Origin: Beroe forskalii
Lineage: Eukaryota; Ctenophora; Nuda; Beroida; Beroidae
Assembly: GCA_011033025.1 (NCBI GenBank)
Contig: WFMF01000033.1
Coordinates: 310,001-374,000, forward strand
Direction: 5' to 3'
DNA: 64,000 nt
The notes under the pieces are model-generated. The model saw only the letters and a program-made list of their open reading frames with translations. It had not been told where the DNA came from and ran no database searches. A program made the position numbers and the translations under genes. This document shows positions 35,040 through 45,800 of this stretch, one piece after another (the stretch's first letter is position 1; each line of letters begins with the position of its first letter).

Positions 35040-38000
35040 ACACTGGGATGTACACGATCACTACACCTACTGCTAGATACTGGGACGCAACGCACGCATA
35101 TTGGTCGCACAGGGCTCTCTAAAGATCTTATAGTTTGAAGTGGCCTATTTAATATTTATTAAACTCGCCCATTTCGATTTCGTGTATTTTTGTGTGTCAG
35201 ATCACGGATAATTAGTGTTGCCTAAAAACCTCAAATCTTAATTAGTAGAACTTATTATTTATTCTTTTACTCGATTTATGGCTGTTTTTACCATTTGGAT
35301 TTAGCGACCGTCGTATTTTTAAGATTTTGAAAGCTTTTTCCTGCTTGAGTGATGTGCTATTGTGGAACTCCTTTTTAATTTATAACTGTTAATCTTGAAC
35401 ACCTTGATTCACTGTTATAATATTCTTAATACTAGTTCGTAACTGGGCAACTGGAACATTATAATTGATATTTCTAACTTCGAAGCATATGCAAGTTCTT
35501 TGTAAGATAGATGTTCAAATGATAAGTTTGATAAATCGGTTTTGGACCAGAAGCCCGAGACTAAATGCAATTCAAATGCACTAAAACTCACCCTACCTAA
35601 GTATACCTAAGAAACCAACAAACCTTCGTGTTTTAGGTGGGTATTATTTTGATGGAACAGTCCGGAAGGAGTGTCCTTACTACACAATTACCAGTGATGG
35701 TGGACTGGAGCAGAAACTGTAACCACAGTACGCATGACTGGTTCGTAAGTATGCTGAATTATTGATCACTAACCAGGGCCACTGCTGTATTTACTTCTCG
35801 TATTTCTGTCTTTGTGAGATATTCATCTACCCCTGTCTGCCCAGAGCCAAGTTGATATTTCCAATGAAACGCTTCTCAAACCATGTGAAGCGCGTCAGTC
35901 CGATGACATTTTGGCAGTCAAAAGCACAAGCGTAGACTAGCGGCGGACAGTATGACTGAATCAAGTGCAACTGCTGCCTTTATAAAGACTGTCATATCAT
36001 TCAGTTTATATACTGTGTATTGTGTGCTTTCACTGTCTGTAAAACTGTTTCGTTGACAAATCTTTCGCATCATTTTGAACTGTTTAAACTTCCTCTGATC
36101 GGTTCTTGACTCGCTCATTCGGAACTATTTGTTTTATCTCAATCGATGAAATATTTCCTAGGGATCTATTCGACTGCATTCTCCATCATTTATCCGTATT
36201 TATGGCGGATTTGAAACCACATTATATATTAACTTTTTTACTCATTTATATTATTGGATAGTGATAAATAACGTATCTTATACTTATTTAATACTTTTCT
36301 CAGGGTCAGTGATATGTGGGGTCCAGATTTGGTTAGAAGTCTTCATCTTGGCCATACTCATTACTCAGTGCTTGCTTAGATGTTGCTTCTTCTTTTTCTT
36401 CTTCTTCTTCTTCATCTTCAGTTAGGTGTTGCAATAGGACCGATTATCTGTAGTCCTAAAACATGTTGCTGATTTATGCATGATAAGTTGTTATTGATGC
36501 TGTGGTTGGTGAGAGATGAGTTGATCGAATCATTGCAACTTTCTAACTTTGTACTGTTTTGTTACTATTAAAAAAACTTTGAGACAGAAATAAGAATGTT
36601 GCTAGTACGGGTGCTGTTGTTGTTGCTGCTGTTGTAAACTCAGAGTTAGAGTTAACCAGATGGTCATAATCTGAACCCGATAGGTTGTTTTTGTTGTTGT
36701 TTAGGTTGGGATTGTTGCTGTTGTTGTTGTTGTTGTTGTTGTTGCTGTTGTTGTTGCAAACTTGGAGCCAGAGTTTGTACGTTGAACATCAGCTAATCCT
36801 GAACCGTGCATCATCAATGGTCGCCTGATTTTCATATACCAGGTGATTGAACTCACTAAATTCCTGATTTCTCATGATTCATTGCTTTATAAATAATCTC
36901 ATTTCCTAAACAATTACTTATATCACTTGTTCTTTCCTCAAAGTTCTGACGTTTAGAAGAATTTACTCCAATTCCAAAATTTAGGCAACATTCTACTCCT
37001 TTCAGATGAGTTGTTATTGATGCTGTGGTTGGTGAGAGATGAGTTGATCGAATCATTGCAACTTTCTAAGTTCTTTGATAACTAAACCTGAGACGGAAAT
37101 TATAATGTTGCTACGGGTGCTGCTGCTGTTAGAGTTTACCAGATGGTCATGATCAGAACCAGATTGATTGTTTTCATTGAGATGGGTTGTTGTTGTTGTT
37201 GTTGTTGCTGTTGTGAACTTGGAGTCAGAGTTTACACGTTAGACATCAGCTAATCCTGAACCGTGGATCATCAATGGTCGCCTGATTTTCATATACCAGG
37301 TGAATTAACTCATTAAATGCCTGATTTCCCATGATTCATTGCTTTATAAATCATTTCCTGAAAAATATCACTTGTTCTTTCCTCAAAGTTTTGATGTTTA
37401 GAAGAATATACTCCAATTCGAAAGTTTAGGCAACATTCTACTCCTTTCAGATAAGCAGATAAAATGTTGCTTCTTCTGGTTCAGAGGTTGCTGTTGGTAT
37501 TAGATTGGAGTGAGAGTTAATCAGATGGAATCTTTACTTCACTCTCAGCTGACGACGATAGTCACAAGACTTTCGAAAGTTCTGATTACAATTCTCTCGT
37601 ATCAGTTATACTGTTACATCGTTTAACTTCAATCTCTTGGAATCTTCTAACTCAGTCGTCTGACCTAGCTAGCTATCTCGATGATCACTTGATTGTCATT
37701 GGACAGGTGAATAGACATGTCAAATACATGATTTTCATGATTCATTGCTTGTGAATCTTCATGTTCTCTGAAAATATGACTAATAATTTATTTCTTCAGC
37801 TCAGAGGATTTTTCTTCAATTTCAAAACTTAGGCAACATTTTACTCTTTGCAGAATTCGAATCCTGAAAAGAACAGCTTGGCGATGTGCAGAAAGCGTTT
37901 GGATGAAGAAATCTGGACGAAGAACGTTTATTTCTATCAGTTTTTCATTCGGGAAGAACGAACAATTAGCAAACCTTGTAATTAGAAAATCTAATGTGCA

Positions 38001-38402
38001 TAACACTAAACACAGTCAGATTCAAATTTAATGCAATTCAATTCGACTGAACTTTGAAGTATGGCAGGAAGTTTGGACTTTTCTCAAAATTTTGACTTGT
38101 GATGTAGCATTTTCTTCCTAATTCGTTACACCTACCTACTTATTTATTTTCTTGACTTATTTATTGTCTCGATTTATAAAATTGTCCGTTTTCCCGCTAA
38201 TTTTGGAAAGGGTCTTCTTTTCTCCTTATTACTAGCAAAATTATTGCACTCTAAGGACCCTATTTCAAATCGCCTGCACGAACGTCCGTATTCTTTACTT
38301 CGTAGATTCTATGATCTTTGTTGTTGATGTGAATATTCAAATTTTGTGTGATGATGTTTATTTTGCAATGACTCAATACTAACATTCTCTTTCATTGATA
38401 GC
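35040..38402. other. Intergenic with a long tandem duplication and trinucleotide runs
   Basis: 3.3 kb without a supported gene. (CTT)n lies at about 36,388-36,420 and (TTG)n with TGC interruptions at about 36,690-36,760 and 37,186-37,216. A ~525-bp unit is duplicated (36,480-37,004 and 37,007-37,450), with a third, diverged copy to about 37,855. The REXO2 promoter must lie near the right end. Confidence 0.6.
36480..37855. repeat. ~525-bp tandem duplication, third copy diverged
   Basis: GTTGTTATTGATGCTGTGG, GAGATGAGTTGATCGAATCA, ATCAGCTAATCCTGAACCGT, ATCAATGGTCGCCTGATTTT and GGCAACATTCTACTCCTTTC recur in the same order in copies 1 and 2. Copy 3 keeps mainly ATGATTTTCATGATTCATTG and AGGCAACATTTTACTC. 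TTG runs differ in length between copies. Confidence 0.8.
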
Positions 38403-41218
38403 ATGATGGCTGCGATTTCAGAAGCCAAGGACCAATCTCAAGCAACTGCAGAGAAACTTGAAGATGGTGAGTGCTTAGTGTCAGTTAATTAAACCTGCTG
38501 TCATCCCCCAATTCCCATATCGTGATAGTCGATTATGGCGTATTCCGTAAATCTTACCCATAATAAATTATTGGTTTCCCAACCCTCTGAGGCCCTTTAT
38601 ACTCATTTTCTTTCCTTAAAACCGGTATGTGCCGACTAGTTTGGGGACTGTTCCCTCATTTGAGTTCCGTAAAACCCCGCATTCCCTCAACAAACTACTC
38701 CCTAATTTGAGTACATTTCCAGGTGAGATCGCTGACCCCCAATCCCCTGAGTCCGGTGAACTACCACCCTCCAAATCAGTAGCATCACCAGGCGGTGTCA
38801 CGGTCCCTACTCCCCCTGCCAAGAGACGCAAATGTGGACGGGAGAGTCTCATTGAGCAGAGCATGGACAGCAGCATTCCTGCAAACGTGGTGGTCAGGTG
38901 AGAGTTTGATGACTGATGTGGTTGTTTGATCGAATTTCTTATCTCGCTGGTAGCTAAATCTCGCTGAATTCTCCATAAAGAACTCTTCATTTTCGAATAT
39001 TTTCGTGGAATCGCACAGCTTATTGTTTATCTTCTAATTCTCTATCTCAACCTCCCAGGACCAGTAACATTATCTGGGTGGATCTGGAGATGACAGGACT
39101 TGACATAGACAAGGACTACATCATGGAGATGGCTTGCATTGTCACGGACAAGCATCTCAACATCCTTGGTGTGGGACCAAATCTCGTGATACACCATGTA
39201 GGTAGGGCGCTTTTCTCGCTGACTACATTGAGTGTTTTAATGGGTTCGTGCCAAGTTGGGTTCGTGCCAAATCATTGGGTCATTTCCTTGGGTAACTAAA
39301 CAGGGGCTTAGAATGTTTTCTGTGGCATAAGTATTCTATCATTGAGTTGGTGGAGGGTCTGCCCCCTGGGGGTTTGTCTTCCTGCACTGGGGGACCGAAG
39401 AGTTAAGGCTCTTTCTGCGCACTCTTAAAGCTATATCCAACATATTAGGCATGCATATAGGCTGGGGACTTCTTGCGGGTTTTACCAGTACAGACAGTGC
39501 GTTGGACCACCATGAATTGTGGTCCAATGCTCCAATTTTTCGACACTTTTTCAGCTTGTTGTCATTTGAAACCCCTCAACCCTTCGTTCTTCCATGTTGA
39601 ATGTTGATTACGTTATGTACATTACAATTTACAAATTAAACCCCTCCTATTTTCAGTCTGATGAAGTGCTGAATGGCATGGGGGAGTGGTGTACACAGCA
39701 ACACCACAAGACAGGTCTGACACAACAGTGCAGGGACAGCAAGCTGTCCTGCGCTGATGTGGAGAAACAGATGATCGAATTCATTTCTAAGTACTGTCCC
39801 AAAGGCAAGTCAGCATTCGGTTTGTACTTTTTACACAATACATGGTGCAGTTGTATTACAGGAACATGGAAAGTTACCAATATACATTTTATATTCTTCT
39901 TATTGCAACCCAGTTCATTCTTTATGATAACCAAGTACCACATAATCGCTCCCGAGCGAATTTTCGGTCGTGACTGAAAATTGGAGATTTTGATCGGCTT
40001 TTTACAGTCAACTTTTTCTAACCCCTCCCATCCCAAAGGTCGGTGTGAGCTGGCCGGGAACTCAATTCACTGCGACAGACGTTTCATAATGAAGTACATG
40101 CCAGAGTTCCTCTCATGGCTCCACTACAGGATTATAGACGTGTCCTCCGTCCGCAACGTCGCACGGTAAATTAACTTTAGTTATTTCAGTGCTGATTGTT
40201 TAAATTTCCGACCCTTTGTTTCAGCGTTCTTTTGAGCTTCATTTCCGTTGATTCATTGTTTTTAAAACTTAATTTTCGTTGTTTTTTGTTGGTTTTTTCA
40301 ATTTCATATTGAGCTGGGTTCTGTAAAGCGAGTTCGTCGTACTTTACGTGATCATTTTTGAATTAAACTGGATCAATGATATGAAATATCATGGTTACAT
40401 TTTTCAGGAGATGGTATCCTAGCTTCGAGGGCTACAAGAGCAATCAGGCCACGGCACACAGGTTTGAGATACTAACTCTACCTTTATCTGCCTTCTAATA
40501 GCATGAATCTGCATTCACATTTGGTTTTACAATTGACATCCAGATGTTTTTAATTGAGATCAAATTAAAAACAATCATCCTTATCGACTTGAAAGTCATG
40601 TTTTTCCTGTTTTTAACCGAGTTTCCTCCCTAATTCCAGACACTTCAGAGCCCTGGATGACATCCAAAGCAGCATCGAAGAGCTTCGGTTCTACAAAGAA
40701 ACAGTTTTCAAGTCTGTGGACCAGTACAAGGCGGACCTGGAGGGCCCTTCTGATCAAGGTAAAGTGTTGGCGGGGTTAATCCTTCTTTTAGCGCTGGTGG
40801 TAGTTATCCTGGCCATTCTGATAGCGGGGTTCTTTAACTAAGGGGGATTAAAAGACTATAAAGTGGTCGCGAGTTAGTGTTTCTTAAAGTGGAAAAAAAG
40901 TTAAAGTTCAAGATTTCTGATTAAAATGGACAGCGCTCAGTACAAGTAGGGACAATTAGGTCAAGTTTTCTTCTTCTTTTTCTTCTTCTTCACACGACCG
41001 CGTCGTTCGTGTGAGCCGTATATTCAAGGGACCCTTCCCCAGATGTTGGCTTTGACTGCATGATGCACGAATATGAAACGGGTATGAAGGCTCAGCGGAA
41101 TACCTTCGCTGGCCAGGACGATTCTCATCAAAAACCAGAAATTCAGCAGCCAGAAACTCAGCAGGGGCCGGTAAACGTTAGCGTTAACGGTAAAAATATC
41201 ACCCTGTTCGGTAACTAA
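38403..41218 (+). CDS. REXO2: Oligoribonuclease REXO2, spliced (soluble) 3' end
   Basis: Exons: 38403-38466, 38723-38897, 39059-39197, 39657-39804, 40039-40165, 40408-40461, 40649-40758, 41043-41218; 330 residues. This DEDDh 3'-5' exoribonuclease family degrades nanoRNAs to mononucleotides. Catalytic residues are visible: D88 and E90 ([15 protein letters not shown]), D188 ([10 protein letters not shown]), and H235 with D240 ([20 protein letters not shown]). The acceptor at 40,649 was chosen over one nine bases upstream because it restores the invariant HRALDD. The N-terminus has PAKRRK, a possible nuclear signal, rather than an obvious mitochondrial presequence. Intron 4 uses a GC donor (CCCAAAG|GCAAGT). 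The last exon adds a Gln-rich soluble tail ([12 protein letters not shown] ... NITLFGN). An alternative membrane-anchored end is listed separately. Confidence 0.93.
40649..40841 (+). CDS. REXO2: Alternative REXO2 terminal exon: C-terminal tail anchor
   Basis: If the donor at 40,759 (CAAG|GTAAAG) is not used, the frame reads straight on as [19 protein letters not shown], then ILIAGFFN and a TAA at 40,839-40,841. That is about 22 unbroken hydrophobic residues with the stop three residues beyond: the design of a tail-anchored membrane protein. The resulting protein has 299 residues with the complete catalytic domain. A random intron is unlikely to encode this. Membrane-bound and soluble oligoribonuclease forms from one gene are inferred; transcripts are needed to prove it. 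Confidence 0.65.
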
Positions 41219-41487
41219 GGAACGGTGGTGGTGGAATGTTGGATGTATTATAAAAGTAACAATCGATTGGTTTCTGTGAGTGATTCATAGTAAGAGTGAA
41301 CTTGGCTCAGTATGGTTTTGGTATGTACCATTGTCCATTATATCATACATGAATTTACTTTCTTATGCTTTTTTACTTCCCACTCGTTTGCTCAGTTTTC
41401 CATATATTAACATTTTCAGGAAGTCGTTTAGTTGACTGTTATTATCTCATAGATACGATCTTTCATGAAGAGAAGGTCTTAATTTAA

Positions 41488-41493
41488 AATAAA
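41488..41493 (+). terminator. Candidate poly(A) signal of REXO2
   Basis: AATAAA, 270 nt downstream of the spliced-form stop codon. Consensus hexamer only; the cleavage site is not identified. Confidence 0.45.
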
Positions 41494-42189
41494 ACGAAAT
41501 CTTTCAGGATACGATCGATCGTAATAATATTTTGTAGCATGAATGATGCTTTATTAGATTTCATATGTATATTTTTTATCCACCTGTATTTTCCGAGTGG
41601 AAAGTGAGTTATGTTTGATGCTTTACGTTTGAATTTCAATTTAATTCGTTGGTTGACATTCTTCAGATTTTTCAAGGTTCACCTCATAAACATCCCAGAT
41701 CCAGGCTCCAGAAGAAGTTCCAAATTTGTTTTAAAAGGAAAAGTTATACTGGTTTAAATCTGTCAAACCCAATGCTTTTTGCCCTTAAAAATTCTTTAAA
41801 GATCGATATACGATAAACTGGTACGGAGCTTGAAAAATCACCCTTATGAATAGAAAAATCGTGCAATAGACAAAATTTCGAAACATTTTGCTCAAACTTT
41901 ACTTGCGGTTGCGAAACACTAAGTTTCTACCGTATACTAATAAAATATTCGGCTTTTTTTGATTTTTCGAAGCACCATTCGGTTGCATAATGATTAATGA
42001 AAATTTTTTGTTATTGAAAGTTTCATCCTTTGCACCGCAAACATTTTATCATCTTATCACCTCATTTTCAGATCAGTTGATGTGAATCTGTACAGATATT
42101 TCGCTATTTGATCTTCGCAAGCGAAAGGTGTTTCATCAATCTTCTGCGCAAGTTTTATCCGAATCTGATGCAACGCGCTATATTTACTT

Positions 42190-42355
42190 AATCCGCGCGA
42201 ATTTTATTGTTTGTTCCGCGCAAATTTTATCGTTTGTTTCGCGCAAATTTTATCTTCCGTTTCGCGCAAATTTTATCGTTCGTATCGCGCAAATTTTATC
42301 GTTTGATCCGCGCCAATTTCATTGCTGGATTCGCGCAAATTTCATCGTTTGTTGC
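42190..42355 (+). repeat. ~23-bp tandem array with E2F-like TTTCGCGC words
   Basis: About seven copies of CGCGCAAATTTTATCGTTTG, with changes. Several copies read TTTCGCGCAAA, matching the E2F consensus TTTCGCGC. The array lies 470-640 bp upstream of the RRM-Y4 start. Overlapping open frames (FVPRKFYRLFRANFI) are repeat artefacts. Confidence 0.75.
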
Positions 42356-42826
42356 GAAATGCAATATGCCGATAGTTCGAGTGATTTTTCATGAAAGTTC
42401 AAAATGCATCCAATTTGTGGACCTTGAAAGACCCTAAGTCGTCTGGATTTTTGAGTGTATTCTTTCTAGGTAGTTATAATTAATAATGAATGATTTAGAT
42501 AAATGTCAACTCAATGCCTCGTTTTCATAATCCTTGCTATACCCCCCTTCCCCAGTATAATCGTTTTAATTCCCCCCCCCCCACGGTTGGCACCCTCTAT
42601 CGTTTTTTGCACTTACCGGTTTCAGCATGTTCTGTTATGGCCGATTGAGGAACTTTCCTTTTTTAGCTTTTTGCTTGAGAATAATTAACAACTAACACAG
42701 TTATCTTATTTCTGGTTCTTTCACGTTCCAACAGAGTAGGCGTTCACCTCTACTATTACTATTCCACCCCCTAACCCTCCCACTTTGAAGCCCCCCCCCC
42801 CCCCCTAACCATTCCACTTTGAAGCC

Positions 42827-45800
42827 ATGCCCCTCCATGAGGACTCTCCTCGTCTCTTTGTTGGCGGGCTGCCAGACGACCACGCCCCTGAGAAGTGGGA
42901 AGTGGAGGCAGTCTTCGCTCCTTACGGAGAAGTTACGGATGTTTGGGTGGCCAGGGACCCGCCCGGATACGCATTTGTGCAGTTTGAGAGTGCAGAGAAC
43001 GCTACGACTGCAATGAATGCGCTTCAGGAGACAGAGGCTTTTGGTGTTACCATAAGGTAATGCTCATGAAGTTTGGAATCGGAGTTATAGTTTTAACTGG
43101 ATTGTAAGATGATTTTAATCTAAATTTATCTACTTCATAAAGCTCCCCCCCCTTATTTTATTTATACCCTATCTGAAAATCATTATACATTTTCGTGACC
43201 TAGCTATTTCTATTTGTCTTGTTAAATTTATTTCTATTTGTCTTGTTGAATTTATTCAAAAGTTCTCTCACTCCGGTTGCTTTTTCAGGCTGGAGAAGAC
43301 CCGGTCAAAAGAAGAAGGTGGAGGAAGAGGAGGTGGTAAGGGACGCGGAAGAGGAAGAGGCAGAGGAAGGGGAGGAGGAAAAAGAGGTGGTGGTGGGAGG
43401 GGAGGGCAGCAAGGTATTATTTCCTTTATCCCGTGCTGTGGTTTAGATAACTTTCAATTATTAGTTTCAATCTTAGTTAAATTGAATCAAATATTTCTGG
43501 GGTTTCTGTGTGTGTGTTCAACTTAAAATCACACAATCATAACCATTTCCTCTCCACCAATCCCCCCGGCCCGCTCAGGTGATTTCAGCAATTCTGGGCG
43601 TCTGTTCGTTGCTGGTCTCCCCGAGGAAGCCGCTGTCAAGAAGTGGGAGGTGGAATCCCTCTTCAATGCATTTGGTGAAGTTACTGATGTGTGGATCGCC
43701 AGGGATCCACCTGGATTCGCTTTTGTGGAGTTTTCAGACCCAGAACATGCGACTGAAGCGATGAAGAATCTCAACGAGACGGAAGCTTTTGGTGCTACCA
43801 TCAGGTTTTAAATCTCAAACATCAATACATTGTTAAACTCACTGCTAAGCAACATTATCCTAGTTTTCTTCCCCCATCCCCCCCCCCCCCTGAATATATC
43901 TTATCCATGATAGGTGGCACAACATTAACAGGTTGTCTTATTTTAAAGAACACCATTGTTCAACTGTTGAATAACTGAAATTCCCGTTCCAGGATTGAGA
44001 AGACCAAGTCTCGTGGAGGTGGTGGTGGAGGTAAAGGAGGACGAGGGGGCCGGGGTGGGAGAGGCGGCAGCCGAGGGTATCACGACGATTGGGAGGTAAC
44101 GTTACGAGTGGAGTTGTTAGAAATCTTGTTTTTAATTTTATTGAGTGTTTGTTGTTTCTATGTTGTGTTTCTGATGTGGTTGTTGATCTTTTTGAACCAT
44201 AAGAAAATTTAATTTTTAAATGATGGCTGTAAAATTGTTAATGCATTTGAAAGTACGCTTATAAAAAAAGACTTGATGTTATTGTGAACTTTCACTCCAT
44301 CACCGGCATCAGAACTCATGGAATTTGTTTCATGTTGATAATTCATTATCAAGAACTCTATCCTTATACCCCTCATATGTGGACTACTCGGTGGTCGGTT
44401 GCTGTTAAATTTGTAACTTTTTTTGAATTCCTCAATTCCCGTCATTGGCTCATCTGTAATCTGTACGGGTACCTCTTCGTCTCAGGAATCGGATCTTTAT
44501 ACCCCTCTGACTTGTATACTCCTCACAGGAATCAGATCTGTACGACACCGCGTACCCACCTTACGATGAGGAAGAGGAGGAAGGGGGTGGGGGTTTCAAC
44601 AAAACTAGGCTCTATATCGGGGACATCACCCCTAAAGTTACCAGTGAAATGCTACAGGAGATATTCAAACCTTACGGTGAAGTTGTTGATATCTGGATGC
44701 CAAGGCCCCCAAAGGAATCAAGTAAGTGGAAAGCCGCTTGATGTATTTGAAAAAATCGAGACTCCGAGACTGATTTGTGAAAATATTTTAGCTTTGGTTC
44801 CATAAAATTTTCGTATGAATCGACAGATGATATTTTCACATTTTCTGGCAACTAATTCCATCCTCGTCAGCTTACGCCTTTGTTGAGATGTCTGAGATAT
44901 ACGATGCGAAGAGAGCGTGTAAAGAACTGGACGGAACAACTCACCACGAGTGTAAACTCAAGATTCAGCTTACTCACAACAAGACCCAGAAGTCTAGAAT
45001 GAATAAGAGTAAGTTCTATTAACACTGATGTCGCAACTAATTTTGAAACGCCCGAATCGCATGACCGTGGCAATTTAAAAAGTTGTGCTGCACAAGGGCT
45101 GAGTATCAGTAACTTATACTTATAAAACTCCCTCAAACTAAAACACCATCCTAGGCGTATACGGCTACAAGACACGACGGGGTGAGGACCGGGGACGCCC
45201 AAGAGGGCGCCCCAGTAAACGGGCGCGAGTTAGCGCCGACTACGAGGAAGAAGACCCGTACTACGATGACAGTTACTATTACGAGGCAAGACGAGCGAGG
45301 GGTGCAAGACGACCCCCGCCCCGGGATCCATACTATGACGACCCTTATTACGAGGACCCATACTATGACGATTCGTACTACGCTGATCGGTATTATGGGT
45401 CGGGGTACTATGCGGCAAGACCGGCTGCCAGGGACCCGTACGATCCGTACTACGGTGCGCGGGATCCGTACGCCGCTGCTCCTGCGGCGCAGGATCCGTA
45501 CGCGGCGCCCGTAGACCCGTATGCGGCGCCCGCAGACCCGTACGCTGCGCCCGCAGACCCCTATGCGGCACCTGCAGACCCCAGGGACCCGTATGCTCCT
45601 GCAGCTCCGCGGGTTTATGCTGAAGCAGACCCGCATGCCGCCCTACCTGCCGCTGACCCCCGTGCAGCTGCGCCTGCGAGAGACCCGCGTGCCAGAGACC
45701 CGCACGCGGCACCAGCAGCCAGAGATCCGCACGCGGCACCAGCATATCCTGACATCCCAGCAGCCGCCAAAGACTACTACGCTCCTCCAGTCTCCGCCGC

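Larger units (their letters stand above)
41219..42826. other. Intergenic; REXO2 3' UTR and RRM-Y4 upstream region
   Basis: An AATAAA at 41,488-41,493, 270 nt past the REXO2 stop, is a good candidate poly(A) signal. The repeat at 42,190-42,355 follows. Immediately before the RRM-Y4 ATG, a ~36-bp segment (CCCCCTAACC..CCACTTTGAAGCC) is duplicated in tandem, with a C-run of about 17 bases between the copies. Confidence 0.6.

Noticed and set aside
36690..36760. Minus-strand poly-glutamine coding potential
   Set aside because: (TTG)n microsatellite inside a tandem duplication; no start, splice sites or conserved flank.
40640..40648. Earlier acceptor for REXO2 exon 7, adding three residues
   Set aside because: It would insert HF and an extra R into the invariant HRALDD active-site motif; the acceptor nine bases later restores it.
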